Notes: generated by a model from the letters alone, not told the origin. 64,000 nucleotides of DNA from Sphingomonas pseudosanguinis (GCF_014196255.1 NZ_JACIDH010000016.1:19414-83413); one strand, 5' to 3'. Counted from the stretch's first letter, positions 52,049 through 62,390 are shown. Numbers and translations: made by a program.

Positions 52049-54093
52049 AGGACGAAGGCATGCTCCTCCGCGCCTTCGCGCAAGCTCTCGAACCGGCCCG
52101 ACTTGCCGCCATGGCCCGCGCCCATATTGGTCTTGAGCAGCAGCAGATTGTCGTCGATCTTCGTCGCACGCAGCCGGGCCGCCCATTTGGCGGGTTCCCA
52201 ATAGGTGACGCGCGGATCGTTCAGCCCGCCCGAGATGAACATCGGCGGATAGGCCTGGGGCTTCACATTGTCATAGGGGCTGTAGCTGCGGATCAGCTCG
52301 AATGCCGCCTTGTCCTCGATCGGGTTGCCCCATTCGGGCCACTCACCGGGCGTCAGCGGCAGTTCGGCGTCCATCATCGTGTTGAGCACGTCGACGAACG
52401 GCACATCGGCGATCACCGCGCCCCAGAGTTCGGGGTCGGAATTGACCACGGCGCCCATCAGCTCGCCTCCCGCCGAGCGACCCGCGATCGCGATCTGGCC
52501 CTTGGCCGTCCAGCCGCCGTCGATCAGCCCCTTCGCCACATCGACGAAGTCGTGGAAGGTGTTAGTGCGCTTCTCGAGCTTGCCGTCCATATACCATTGC
52601 TGGCCCAGATCGTCGCCGCCGCGAATATGCGCGATGGCATAGGCGAAACCGCGATCGAGCAGGCTCATGCGCCCGGTCGAGAAGCCCGGCGGAATGGCAT
52701 AGCCGTAGGCGCCGTACGCATAGAGGAACAGCTTGCCCGACCCGTCGCGCGGGAAGTCCTTGGGGTAGACGATCGATACCGGCACCATCGTCCCGTCGCG
52801 CGCAGCGATCTTCAGCCGCTCGGTCCGATACTTGTCCGCGTCATAGCCCGACGGGATTTCCTGCACCTTCAGCTGGGTCAGCCCACCGGTCGCGACGTCA
52901 TAGTCATAGACGGTGCCCGGCGTGACCATCGACTCGTAACCGAGGCGTAAGGTCGACACGTCATATTCGGGATTGTCGCCCAGACCCGCGGTATAGCTCG
53001 CCTCGGGGAATTCGATCCGCTGCGGTACGGTCGGCGTGTCGTAGCGGTGGATGGCGATGCGGTCCAAACCGTCCTCGCGCCCCTCCACCACGAAGAAGTC
53101 CTTATAGCACTCGACCCCGGTCATGTAGAAATGCGGGTTCGGGCCGATCAGCTCGTGCCAGTCGCCGGGATTGTCGATCGAGGCGGTGCACAGGCGGAAT
53201 TGCGGGTCCACATCGTTGGTATGGATGAACAGCGTGCCGTCATGCTCGTCGATGTCATATTCGCGGCCCTCCTTGCGGGGCGCGACCAGGATCGGTTCGG
53301 CGAAGACATTGTCGGCGGGCAGCAGCCGCACCTCACTGGTGACGTGATCGCCGGTCGCGATCACGATCCAGTTGCGCGCCGAGGTCTCGGCGACGGCGAC
53401 GCGGTAGCCCTCGTCATCCTCATGGAACAGCTCGACGTCTTCCGCGACCGGCGTGCCCAGCTTGTGGAAGCGGGCATTGTCGGTCCGCCACTGGGCGTTC
53501 GCAACGCCGTAAAGAAAGCCGCTATCGTCGGCGACCCAGACGATTTCCGACAACATGCCCGGAATCACCTCGGGCAGATGCTCGCCGGTGGTCAGGTCCT
53601 TGATCCGAACCTCGAACCGCTCCGAGCCATTGTCGTCGATCGCATAGGCCAGGTAGCGGCCATTGTTGCTGATCGAGAAGGCGCCCAGCCGGAAATACTC
53701 CTTGCCCTCGGCGAGCGCGGGTTCGTCGAGCAGCAGTTCGTCCGGACCGCCCGTAACGGGCTTCCTCCACCATTTGCGATACTGGCCACCCGTCTCGAAC
53801 GCGGTCCAGTAGAGCCAGTCGCCATCCTTTTGCGGGACCGAGGATTCGTCCTCCTTGATCCGCCCCTTCATCTCTTCGTACAGCCGGTCGATCAGCGGCT
53901 GGCGCGGGGCCATCACGCCCTCGAAATAGGCATTCTCCGCCTCGACATAGGCCAGGACGTCCTTGTCGGTGACCTCCGGATAGGCGGGGTCCTTCAGCCA
54001 GGCATAGGGGTCGTCGATGGTGATACCATGCGCGGTGAAGCTGTGCGGGCGGGTTTCGGCGACGGGGGGCGTAAGCGCGGGGCTGTCGGTCAT
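52024..54093 (-). CDS. ptrB: Oligopeptidase B, S9A family
   Basis: 689 residues. Cleaves short peptides after basic residues, in the cytoplasm. The N-terminal propeller starts HGITIDDPYAWLKD. The catalytic half has IAGRSAGGELMGAVV (Ser near 530), PEWGNPIEDKAAFELIRSYSPYDNV, PPMFISGGLNDPRVTYWEPAKWAARLRAT (acid), and a GAGHGGKSGRF His. The PLTPGEWPEWGNP and DPELWGAVIADVPFVDVLNTM segments distinguish oligopeptidase B from prolyl oligopeptidase. No signal peptide. Confidence 0.92.
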   Translation of the reverse strand: MTDSPALTPPVAETRPHSFTAHGITIDDPYAWLKDPAYPEVTDKDVLAYVEAENAYFEGVMAPRQPLIDRLYEEMKGRIKEDESSVPQKDGDWLYWTAFETGGQYRKWWRKPVTGGPDELLLDEPALAEGKEYFRLGAFSISNNGRYLAYAIDDNGSERFEVRIKDLTTGEHLPEVIPGMLSEIVWVADDSGFLYGVANAQWRTDNARFHKLGTPVAEDVELFHEDDEGYRVAVAETSARNWIVIATGDHVTSEVRLLPADNVFAEPILVAPRKEGREYDIDEHDGTLFIHTNDVDPQFRLCTASIDNPGDWHELIGPNPHFYMTGVECYKDFFVVEGREDGLDRIAIHRYDTPTVPQRIEFPEASYTAGLGDNPEYDVSTLRLGYESMVTPGTVYDYDVATGGLTQLKVQEIPSGYDADKYRTERLKIAARDGTMVPVSIVYPKDFPRDGSGKLFLYAYGAYGYAIPPGFSTGRMSLLDRGFAYAIAHIRGGDDLGQQWYMDGKLEKRTNTFHDFVDVAKGLIDGGWTAKGQIAIAGRSAGGELMGAVVNSDPELWGAVIADVPFVDVLNTMMDAELPLTPGEWPEWGNPIEDKAAFELIRSYSPYDNVKPQAYPPMFISGGLNDPRVTYWEPAKWAARLRATKIDDNLLLLKTNMGAGHGGKSGRFESLREGAEEHAFVLWQMGVES

Positions 54094-54146
54094 CGTGCGG
54101 ATGTAGCTAGGGTTGGGCCCCGCCGGAAGGGGTGGAGGATGGTTTC

Positions 54147-54250
54147 TCCCAACCTCCGTTCAGGCTGAGTGAAGTCGAAGGCCACGGGACGCCCGACGTG
54201 GCGCAGCGCGGAACATGCGCTTCGACTTCGCTCAAGCTGAACGGCTGTGG
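54147..54250. repeat. Family C palindromic intergenic repeat, copy 4
   Basis: CCGTTCAGGCTGAGTGAAGTC at the left and CTTCGACTTCGCTCAAGCTG at the right. It lies in the 54094-54355 gap between the divergent ptrB and aminopeptidase P genes. Confidence 0.75.
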
Positions 54251-54355
54251 GGGTCGCATATGGCCGGACACATCGCGCAAGCGCCTGCCAGGCTCGACGC
54301 TGTCAGCCCACGAAGCTAGACCGGCGGCGTTTCCCATCCCTGTCAGGTCCCCGCC

Positions 54356-56146
54356 ATGTCCCATTCCACCCGCCTCTCCGCCCTTCGTGCCGAACTGGCC
54401 GCACAAGGCCTCGACGGTTTCGTCGTGCCGCTGACCGACGAGCATATGAGCGAATATGTCGGCGATTATGCACAGCGGCTGGGCTGGCTGACCGGGTTCG
54501 GCGGCTCGGCGGGGTCGGCGGTGGTGCTGGCGGAAAAGGCGGCGATCTTCACCGATGGGCGCTACACACTGCAGGTGCGCGAGCAGGTGTCGGGCGAGGA
54601 CTATGCCTATATCCCCGTGCCGCAGGACAGCGTGGCGGGCTGGCTGGGTCGCGAGACGGCGGCGGGGCAGCGGATCGGCTATGACCCCTGGCTGCACACC
54701 CGCCAGCAGGTCGCCGACATGGCCGCAGCCCTCGCCGATCGCGAGGCGGAACTGGTGGCGGTCACGACCAATCCGATCGACGCGGTCTGGACCGACCGCC
54801 CCGCCCCCTCCTCCGCCGTACTGACCGTGCAGGACGATGCGGTGGCGGGCGAAAGCTCGGCCGCCAAGCGCGCGCGGATCGGCGAATGGCTGGCCGAGCA
54901 GCGCGCCGATGCGGTGGTGCTGTCGGCGCTGGACTCGATCGCCTGGGCGCTCAACGTACGCGGCACCGACGTCGCGCATACGCCGGTCGCGCTGTCTTAT
55001 GCGATCGTCCATGCCGACGGCGAGACCGACCTGTTCATCGCGCCCGAGAAGATCACGCCCGAGGTGCGCGCGCATCTGGGCAATGCGGTGCGGCTGCACG
55101 ACCGGGCGGCGTTCGAGGGTTATCTGACCGGCTTTGCGGGCAAGCGCGTCGTCGCGGACCCTGAGCGCGCGGTCGCGGCCATTGCGCAAGGACTGGAGGC
55201 GGGCGGGGCCAAAGTGCTGGCGCTTCGTGATCCGGTGGTGCTGACCAAGGCGATCAAGAACCCCGCCGAGATCGCCGGGCACCGCGCCGCCTCGGTCCGC
55301 GACGGCGCGGCGATGGTGCGCTTCCTGCGCTGGGTCGAGAGCGAATGCCCCAAGGGCGGGCAAACGGAGCTGTCCGCCGCCGCGCAATTGTTGGCGTGCC
55401 GTGAGGCGACGGAGCTGCTTAAGGACACCAGCTTCTCGACCATCTCGGCGACCGGCGCGCATGGGGCGAGCCCGCATTATCATGTCACCGAGGAGTCGAA
55501 CGCGGCGATCGAATTGGGGCAGCTGTTCCTGATCGACTCAGGGGGCCAGTATCAGGACGGCACCACCGACATCACCCGCGTCATGCCGATCGGCACGCCC
55601 ACGGACGAAATGCGCGACCGCTTCACCCGCGTGTTGAAGGGGCATATCGGTCTCGCGACCGCCGTCTTCCCGGACGGGACGTTGGGCGGGCATCTGGACT
55701 CGCTGGCGCGGCGACCGCTCTGGGAGGTTGGGCTCGATTACGCCCACGGCACCGGCCACGGCGTCGGCGCCTATCTGTCGGTGCATGAGGGACCGCAGCG
55801 TATCGCCGCGCCCAACTATCCCGGCGGCGCCGCGATGGAGCCGCTGCGCGCGGGCATGATGCTGTCCAACGAGCCGGGTTATTACAAGGCGGGAGAATAT
55901 GGCATCCGCATCGAAAATCTCGTGCTGGTCGAACCGCGTCAGATTGCGGGCGCGGATCGCGACATGCTGGGTTTCGAGACGCTGACCCTGTGCCCGATCG
56001 AGCGGACGTTGATCGTTCCCGAGTTGCTGACGGCGGAGGAGCGGGAATGGCTCAACGCGTATCATGCAAGGGTGGCGGAGATTCTGGCGCCGGAGCTGGA
56101 GGGCGCGGATCGCGACTGGCTGCTGGAGAAGTGCGTGGCGATCTGA
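54356..56146 (+). CDS. pepP: Xaa-Pro aminopeptidase (aminopeptidase P, three-domain type)
   Basis: 596 residues, with the two creatinase-like N-terminal domains and a C-terminal M24B peptidase. Metal ligands are in IDSGGQYQDGTTDITR (two Asp), HGTGHGVGAYLSVHEGPQRI (His), NEPGYYKAGEYGIRIENLVLVEP (Glu). Removes an N-terminal residue before proline. Similar to eukaryotic cytosolic aminopeptidase P. No signal peptide. Start MSHSTRLSALRAELAAQGLDGFVVP is the normal one. Confidence 0.95.
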   Translation: MSHSTRLSALRAELAAQGLDGFVVPLTDEHMSEYVGDYAQRLGWLTGFGGSAGSAVVLAEKAAIFTDGRYTLQVREQVSGEDYAYIPVPQDSVAGWLGRETAAGQRIGYDPWLHTRQQVADMAAALADREAELVAVTTNPIDAVWTDRPAPSSAVLTVQDDAVAGESSAAKRARIGEWLAEQRADAVVLSALDSIAWALNVRGTDVAHTPVALSYAIVHADGETDLFIAPEKITPEVRAHLGNAVRLHDRAAFEGYLTGFAGKRVVADPERAVAAIAQGLEAGGAKVLALRDPVVLTKAIKNPAEIAGHRAASVRDGAAMVRFLRWVESECPKGGQTELSAAAQLLACREATELLKDTSFSTISATGAHGASPHYHVTEESNAAIELGQLFLIDSGGQYQDGTTDITRVMPIGTPTDEMRDRFTRVLKGHIGLATAVFPDGTLGGHLDSLARRPLWEVGLDYAHGTGHGVGAYLSVHEGPQRIAAPNYPGGAAMEPLRAGMMLSNEPGYYKAGEYGIRIENLVLVEPRQIAGADRDMLGFETLTLCPIERTLIVPELLTAEEREWLNAYHARVAEILAPELEGADRDWLLEKCVAI

Positions 56147-56147
56147 T

Positions 56148-56521
56148 TTTCACGCGAAGCCGCGAGGACGCGAAGAAGGTTGGTTCGCGCGGAGGCGCGG
56201 AGACGCGGAGGTGTCTCGCCCGCCGCGCCAGCGGCCCTCTTATCTCGGGCGCGGATGAATAGAGAAGGATGACATGAGATGGATTCGTCATTGCGAGCGT
56301 AGCGAAGCAATCCAGAGCGTCTCGCCCGGACACTGGATTGCTTTGCTACGCTCGCAATGACGGATTGGGTCAAACTGACGTCATCCCGCTCTACACGCGC
56401 TGCACGGGTTTCTTGTTCTCTGCGTCCTCTGCGCCTCTGCGCGAACACATCTTCTTCTCCGCGCCTCCGCGTCTCCGCGCGAACATCACTTCTTCGCGTC
56501 GTCGCGGCTTCGCGTGAACGA
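56148..56521. repeat. Nested palindrome: family D arms enclosing a family E hairpin
   Basis: The left arm 56151-56211 (ACGCGAAGCCGCGAGGACGC, then GCGCGGAGGCGCGGAGACGC) matches the reverse complement of the right arm 56455-56516. Inside, at 56286-56315 and 56333-56362, a second pair of 30-base arms (CGTCATTGCGAGCGTAGCG...) has one mismatch. The block fills the gap between convergent pepP and NAD-GDH (56147-56610) and can fold into a very large cruciform. The remaining 90 bases hold no gene. Confidence 0.8.
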
Positions 56522-56610
56522 AAACGCCGCGCAGGAGGGGCCTCCCACGCGGCGTCTTGCGCGCCTCAGACGGCAAAGGAACTGGACCCCGGCCTTCGCC
56601 GGAGAACAGA

Positions 56611-59600
56611 TCAGCGCCCGAGGAGCACCCGTGCTTGCCCCGCGATCTGCGCCAGCATCGCGGCATTGGGCTGGGCCGCCAGGCGCGCGCGGTCGATCAC
56701 CGCCTTGAACTGGCCCACGCGTGCTGCATTGCGCTCCAGCCATGCCTCGACCGCCGCTTCCGGGTCGGTCGTGCCCGCACGGCCCAGGAAGTCGAGCCGC
56801 TGCTGCTGGAAATCGCGCGCGAGGCCGGCGATCAGCAACCGCTCCCACGGATCGCTGGGGCTGATCCGCGCCGCCTGACCCTGTGCCCAGTCGAGGCCCA
56901 GCGCCTGACCCAGACGGGTGAAGGCATGGGTCAGCCGCGTCTCGTCCAGCGACAGCCGCTGGCCCAGATCGGCCAGACCCACCGCGCCGTCGAGTTCGGA
57001 CACGCGCACCACCCGCGCCGCGAGATCGGCAGGCGCCCCCGCCTCCTCCAGTGCGGCCACGACCCGCGCGCTCTGCGCCTTGGCCTCGTCGCGCAGCAGC
57101 GCGGGCGTTTCCGCCGCCAGCCGCGCGATGCCGGGCTGCAACCGCTCCAGCGCCGCACCGGGCGAGGTGCCCGCGGGCATGGAACGCAACAGGTCGGCGA
57201 TCTGCGACCGGGTGGCACGCGCCACCTCGTCGAACAAGGCGATCCGCGCGGCCTCAGGCATCGCCGCCGTCTCGATCGCGGTCCACAGCGCGGGCAGGTC
57301 GAACAGCCGCTCGACCACGACGAACATCGCCGCGATGTCGGCCATCGCCGCGCCCTCTTCCTCCGCCAGCTCGAACGGGTGGAGGATGCCCATCCGGTTG
57401 ACGATCCGGTTGGCCAGCTTGGTCGCGACGATCTCACCGCGCAGGCGATGCTGGTCGATCGCCTCGCCGAACGCCTCCTGCATCGCGGGCGGGAAGGCCG
57501 CGCGCAGATCGGGGAGCAGTTCGTCGTCCAGCGCCAGCGGGCTGTTCTCGATCGCGTCCTGCAAGGTCAGCTTGGCCGTCGCCAGCAGCACGGCGAGTTC
57601 GGGCCGGGTCAGCGCGATGCCGTCCTGCCCGCGCCGCAGCAGCACATCGTTGCTGCCCAGCCCCTCGACTGCGCGGTCGAGCCGCCCGGCGCTCTCGAAG
57701 ATTTCGATGACGCGGACATAGCTCGGCATCGCGCCCGCGCCGTCCGCCTCGGCGATGGAGAGCCCCAACGTCTGGAGCCGGTTATCCTCCAGCACGATAT
57801 GCGCGACGTCGTCGGTCATCGACGCGAGCAGCGTGTTGCGGTCCTCCTCCGCCAGACGGCCCTCGATCATCTCGCGGTTGAGCGCGATCTTGATATTGAC
57901 CTCGTTATCCGAACAGTCGACGCCCGCCGAATTGTCGATGAAGTCGGTGTTGATCCGCCCGCCGCGCTCGGCAAAGGCGATGCGCGCGGCCTGGGTCACC
58001 CCCAGATTGGCGCCCTCGCCGATGGCGGTGACGCGCAGATCCTCGGCATCGACGCGCAGCCGGTCGTTGGCCGGATCGCCGACCTGGACGTTATTCTCCG
58101 CCGCCGCCTTGATGTACGTCCCGATGCCGCCGAACCAGAGCAAGTCGGCCGGGGCCTTCAGGATCGCCGAGATGAGCGCGGTCGGCTCCAGCGACGTGGC
58201 GGTGATGCCCAAAGCCTCGCGGATTTCGTCCGACAGCGGGATGGTCTTGGCCGAACGCGGGAACACGCCGCCGCCGGCCGAAATCAGGCTGGTGTCGTAA
58301 TCCGCCCAGCTCGACCGGGGGAGCGCGAACATGCGGGCGCGCTCGTCCCAGCCGGTTGCGGGATCGGGATTGGGGTCGAGGAAGATGTGGCGATGGTCGA
58401 ACGCCGCGACCAGCTTGATCGCCTTGGACAGCAGCATCCCGTTGCCGAACACGTCACCCGACATGTCGCCGCAGCCGACGACGCGGATGGGCTGGCTCTG
58501 CACGTCCACGCCGCGCTCGGCAAAGTGGCGCTGGACCGAAACCCAGGCGCCCTTGGCGGTGATGCCCATCGCCTTATGGTCGTACCCCTGGCTGCCACCG
58601 CTCGCAAAAGCGTCGCCCAGCCAGAAGCCACGCTCCAGCGCCAGCGCATTGGCGACGTCGGAGAAGGTCGCGGTGCCCTTGTCGGCGGCGACCACGAAAT
58701 AGGGGTCTTCGCCGTCCAGCACGCGCACGCCGTCCGGGTGCACCACCGCGCCCTCGACGATATTGTCGGTGATCGACAGCAGCGCGCGGATGAACACGCG
58801 GTAGCTTTCCTTGCCCTCGGCGGCCCAACCGTCACGGTCGGTGACCGGCGACGGCAGCTGCTTGGGGTAGAAACCGCCCTTCGCGCCGGTCGGCACGATG
58901 ACCGCATTCTTCACCCGCTGCGCCTTCATCAGGCCCAGGATTTCGGTGCGGAAGTCGTCGCGACGATCCGACCAGCGCAGACCGCCACGCGCGACGGGTC
59001 CGGCGCGCAAGTGGATGCCCTCGACACGCGGGGAATAGACCCACACCTCACGCCACGGCAACGGCGCCGGGAGCCCCGGAATCATGTGGCTGTCCAGCTT
59101 GAACGCCAGCGCCTCCCTGCCCGCCTCGGCAAAGGCGTTGGTGCGCAGCGTGGCGGCGATCATGTCGCGGAAGCTGCGCAGGATACGGTCGTCATCGATC
59201 GCCGACACCGCATCCAGGCCCGCCGCGATGGCGGCATCGGCGGCGGAGATGTCGCCCCCAGCCTTCGGATCATGTGCGGCGGTGAACCGCTCGATCAGCG
59301 CGGTCGCGAGTCGGGGTGCCCGGCGCAGCGCATCGACCACCGTGGTCAGGCCATAAGGCAGCCCGGCCTGGCGCAGATAACGGAACCAGGCGCGGAACAG
59401 CACCACCGCCTGCGGGCTGAGCCCGACATCGACGATCAGGCGGTTGAACGCGTCATTCTCCGCCGCGCCCTCCAGCACGGCCGCGATCGCCCCCTCCAGC
59501 ACCGCCGCGCCCTTGGGCTCGGTCGTCGCCTCGGTCTCGACGATGAAGTCATGGACGAAGGGATCGGAATCGTCGCGCAGCCGCGTCGGCAGCTCGCCGA

Positions 59601-61224
59601 TCACGCGGAAACCGAAATTCTCCAGCACCGGCACTGCGTCCGACAAGGGCAGCGCGCCGTTCAGCTTGTAGATCTTCAGCTGGCGATCCTGCCCCGGCTG
59701 GACTGGGAACAGGCGGACCGAACGGCTGCCCTCATTCTCCAGGCTCGACAGGCGAAGAATGTCGGCGGCGGCTTCGGCCGCATCGCTGACATTGCGGTAA
59801 TTGGTCGGGAAGCCATTGGCCCAGCGCAGCGCCAGACGCGCCGCCCGGGGCGCGGGCACCTGCTCGGCCAGCGCCGCCTCGACATCGGGCATCCAGCCGC
59901 GCACCATCTTGCGCAGCCGCTCGGCCAGTGCGCCCGTGTCGGGCAGGCGGCCGTCCTGGCGCAGATCGATGGTATAGCGGATCAGCGCCACGACGCCGTC
60001 CTCCAGCGCGATCGACCAGTTGAGCAGCGAGCCATTCGCCGCCTCGCCCAGCATCTCGCCGATCGCGACGCGGCGTGCGGTGGTCAGCTCGTCGCGCGGC
60101 AGCCAGACGAAGGCGAACAGATGCCGCTGCAACACCGATCGGACCAGCACCAGCTCGGGGCGCGGACGATCGGCCAGCGACATGGCGGTCAGCGCCAGCT
60201 GCTCCAGCGCCTCGGCCGGGAAGGCCGTGACCAGATCATGCGGCAGCGCGGTCAGCGCATGGGTCAGCGCCTTGCCGGTATGGCCGCGCGGGTCGAAGCC
60301 GAACTTGGCCTGAAGTGCTGCCAGGCGGGTGCGCAGCACCGGCACCTCATGCGGCGGGCTGGCGAGCGCGGCGCTGGTCCACAGCCCCGCATGGATCGAC
60401 AGGCCGACGGCGCGGCCCCCTTCCATCACCGGCACCAGCACCAGATCGAGCGGCACCGAGCGGTGGACGGTCGAAATCGCATTGGACTTGAGCAGCAGCG
60501 GCGCCGCGCCGCCTTGCGCGAAATAATCGAGCGCGCGCTGGCGCGACGTATCGGCGAGCAGCGGCACCTTGTGCGGCGTCCGCGCCACGCCCAGCGCGGG
60601 GGCGTCGCGGCCATCCTCGTACCATTTTTCATGGCCCAGCAGCGTCAGCTTGCCGTTCAGGAACCACAGCAGGAGCGCCGCGCCCTCGCCATTCTTCTCG
60701 CCCAGCGTGGTCGCATCGGCGGCCAGCGCATCCTGCAACCCCGACCAGTCGGCGACGGCCGCCCGCACATCGGCCAGCACGGCGCGCAAATCGTCGACCA
60801 ATCCGCGCCGGTCGCGCGCATCGGCGCGTTCCATTTCCAGATAGATGAAGGATTCGGACTTTCCGCCCGTGCCGATGCCCTGCAAATGGCCTTCCGCATC
60901 GCGCGTCACGGGCAGGACGGGATGGATCACCCGGTCGATGGCGATCCCATCCGCGCCGACCATCGCCGCGATCGAATCGACCAGGAAGGGCATGTCGTCG
61001 TTGACGATGGCCAGGCGCATGCGGCGATGCGTGTCGTCGCCCGACATCGGCTCCAGCGCGATCGACGGCTCGCCGGCCGCGCGCCGCTCGGCGACGCCAG
61101 CGACGAAGGCTGCCGCGGCAGCCACCTCCGCGGGGCCGAACCCCTGCAACTCCGCCGGAAGGGCGCCTTGGGTCAGCCGCGCGGCAATCGCGTCGGCCAT
61201 CGGATGCGACATATTCGGTGCCAT
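56611..61224 (-). CDS. gdhB: NAD-specific glutamate dehydrogenase, 180-kDa class
   Basis: 1537 residues, the length of the large bacterial NAD-GDH class (around 1600). Oxidative deamination of glutamate to 2-oxoglutarate. The dehydrogenase core lies in the C-terminal half: MIPGLPAPLPWREVWVYSPRVEGIHLRAGPVARGGLRWSDRRDDFRTEILGLMKAQRVKNAVIVPTGAKGGF (Lys of catalysis), VVGCGDMSGDVFGNGMLLS (NAD loop), and FGGIGTYIKA. The N-terminal 700 residues are a regulatory region. Probably allosteric. The ATG at 61224 or one at residue 5 could be used. Confidence 0.95.
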   Translation of the reverse strand: MAPNMSHPMADAIAARLTQGALPAELQGFGPAEVAAAAAFVAGVAERRAAGEPSIALEPMSGDDTHRRMRLAIVNDDMPFLVDSIAAMVGADGIAIDRVIHPVLPVTRDAEGHLQGIGTGGKSESFIYLEMERADARDRRGLVDDLRAVLADVRAAVADWSGLQDALAADATTLGEKNGEGAALLLWFLNGKLTLLGHEKWYEDGRDAPALGVARTPHKVPLLADTSRQRALDYFAQGGAAPLLLKSNAISTVHRSVPLDLVLVPVMEGGRAVGLSIHAGLWTSAALASPPHEVPVLRTRLAALQAKFGFDPRGHTGKALTHALTALPHDLVTAFPAEALEQLALTAMSLADRPRPELVLVRSVLQRHLFAFVWLPRDELTTARRVAIGEMLGEAANGSLLNWSIALEDGVVALIRYTIDLRQDGRLPDTGALAERLRKMVRGWMPDVEAALAEQVPAPRAARLALRWANGFPTNYRNVSDAAEAAADILRLSSLENEGSRSVRLFPVQPGQDRQLKIYKLNGALPLSDAVPVLENFGFRVIGELPTRLRDDSDPFVHDFIVETEATTEPKGAAVLEGAIAAVLEGAAENDAFNRLIVDVGLSPQAVVLFRAWFRYLRQAGLPYGLTTVVDALRRAPRLATALIERFTAAHDPKAGGDISAADAAIAAGLDAVSAIDDDRILRSFRDMIAATLRTNAFAEAGREALAFKLDSHMIPGLPAPLPWREVWVYSPRVEGIHLRAGPVARGGLRWSDRRDDFRTEILGLMKAQRVKNAVIVPTGAKGGFYPKQLPSPVTDRDGWAAEGKESYRVFIRALLSITDNIVEGAVVHPDGVRVLDGEDPYFVVAADKGTATFSDVANALALERGFWLGDAFASGGSQGYDHKAMGITAKGAWVSVQRHFAERGVDVQSQPIRVVGCGDMSGDVFGNGMLLSKAIKLVAAFDHRHIFLDPNPDPATGWDERARMFALPRSSWADYDTSLISAGGGVFPRSAKTIPLSDEIREALGITATSLEPTALISAILKAPADLLWFGGIGTYIKAAAENNVQVGDPANDRLRVDAEDLRVTAIGEGANLGVTQAARIAFAERGGRINTDFIDNSAGVDCSDNEVNIKIALNREMIEGRLAEEDRNTLLASMTDDVAHIVLEDNRLQTLGLSIAEADGAGAMPSYVRVIEIFESAGRLDRAVEGLGSNDVLLRRGQDGIALTRPELAVLLATAKLTLQDAIENSPLALDDELLPDLRAAFPPAMQEAFGEAIDQHRLRGEIVATKLANRIVNRMGILHPFELAEEEGAAMADIAAMFVVVERLFDLPALWTAIETAAMPEAARIALFDEVARATRSQIADLLRSMPAGTSPGAALERLQPGIARLAAETPALLRDEAKAQSARVVAALEEAGAPADLAARVVRVSELDGAVGLADLGQRLSLDETRLTHAFTRLGQALGLDWAQGQAARISPSDPWERLLIAGLARDFQQQRLDFLGRAGTTDPEAAVEAWLERNAARVGQFKAVIDRARLAAQPNAAMLAQIAGQARVLLGR

Positions 61225-61304
61225 GGGTGAAAGTCCTAGGCCCGGCTTTCGCGCCGCTCAACCCTTTGCAGCCCGAGAAAAGATGTTGCGCCGCAGCGCA
61301 ATTT

Positions 61305-62120
61305 TTATTGTACGGCGCGCAAGACTCTATCGGTAAAGCGGGGATCATCCGCCACCGAACCCAGGATGGCGACCGTACCGTCCGGCCCGACCCGTCCGAC
61401 CATCACGATCAGGCTGCCGGGGCTGGCGCCGCTTTCGAAGGTGATATGTGCCAGCGCTTCGGGATCGCGCCGGATGCGGTCGCCCTTGGGCGGCTCCGCC
61501 ACGTCCCACACGCCGTCCGCCGGCCCCGCATCGGGCCGATTCGCGCCGATCGCATCGAACAGCGCCGAATCGAGCGTCGCCTGGAGCAGCGGATCGGCGA
61601 CCTCCTTCCAATTGACGACACCGTGGATGAAGTCGATCGTCTCGCCGGTCGACGAATAGGGCAACAGGATCGCGCGGTAGAGGGTGGTGCGCCCGCGTGC
61701 GTTCACGAACTCGGCCTCGAAACCAGCCGGAGCCTTGCTCGCCAGAAGCTGCGGATAATGGCCGATCATCCGCGACAGCAGCGATCCGGGCGGCAGCGCG
61801 CCGACCCGCATCGGCATCGGCGTCGCCCCACATTCGTCGCGCAGCGCGCCGCCGATATAGGCGATGGTCGGGTCGCCCTCTCCCCCGCGAAAGTCGAGCA
61901 GCACCGAATGGGTGGCGAAGTCGGCGATCCCCTGCGGGTCGAGCGCGTCGATCAACGGATAGGGCGCATCGCCCAGCAGCGACACCCAGTGGTGATAGGC
62001 GCGCGCATGCAGCCGCCGCTCCACCCCCGCCAGCCCGAACAGCACGTCCTCGCCCAGCGACTCCCCCGCACCGTCCCGATCGACGGACGACGCCTCGTTC
62101 AGATCCGGCCCGGTGGTCAT
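61305..62120 (-). CDS. PAS domain-containing protein (PAS_5-like)
   Basis: 271 residues from the ATG at 62120, which has AGGAAGG 5 bases upstream; an earlier ATG at 62135 is the other possibility. YHHWVSLLGDAPYPLIDALDPQGIADFATHSVLLDFRGGEGDPTIAYIGGALRDECG has the WxxLLG...P...DP...I...L pattern of PAS_5 domains, followed by ...GFEAEFVNARGRTTLYRAILLPYSSTGETIDFIHGVVNWKE. A regulatory or sensor role is suspected from the fold; no kinase or GGDEF domain is attached. Confidence 0.78.
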   Translation of the reverse strand: MTTGPDLNEASSVDRDGAGESLGEDVLFGLAGVERRLHARAYHHWVSLLGDAPYPLIDALDPQGIADFATHSVLLDFRGGEGDPTIAYIGGALRDECGATPMPMRVGALPPGSLLSRMIGHYPQLLASKAPAGFEAEFVNARGRTTLYRAILLPYSSTGETIDFIHGVVNWKEVADPLLQATLDSALFDAIGANRPDAGPADGVWDVAEPPKGDRIRRDPEALAHITFESGASPGSLIVMVGRVGPDGTVAILGSVADDPRFTDRVLRAVQ

Positions 62121-62261
62121 GATCGCCTTCCTCATTGTCCGGCGCCGTCATGCGGGCATCGTCCTTAACGGCGTGTAAAGACGCCAAAGCCGCTTGCCAG
62201 CCCCAGAAGGACCTGTTAAGCGCGCCATCCTCGACCGGACACCAGCCGGTTTCGACGAAGG

Positions 62262-62337
62262 GCCGCTTTAGCTCAGCTGGTAGAGCATCGCATTCGTAAT
62301 GCGGGGGTCACAGGTTCGAGTCCTGTAAGCGGCACCA
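62262..62337 (+). tRNA. tRNA-Thr (anticodon CGT)
   Basis: The acceptor stem GCCGCTT pairs with AAGCGGC, the D arm is GCTCAGCTGGTAGAGC, the anticodon stem TCGCA / TGCGG encloses loop TTCGTAA with anticodon CGT, and the T arm is CAGGTTCGAGTCCTG; CCA is encoded at 62335-62337. It decodes ACG. Its 3' end is a typical integrase target, and an integrase gene follows 65 bases later. Confidence 0.97.
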
Positions 62338-62390
62338 TCTCCCCAAAAACATCGAAAAACCAACCGCTTGAGCAACAGCCTCGTGCCGAT

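Noticed and set aside
56557..61230. Plus-strand open frame of more than 1500 codons opposite NAD-GDH
   Set aside because: It is the antisense shadow of a GC-rich gene. It is rich in Arg, Gln, His and has no domain, while the minus strand encodes a clear NAD-GDH.
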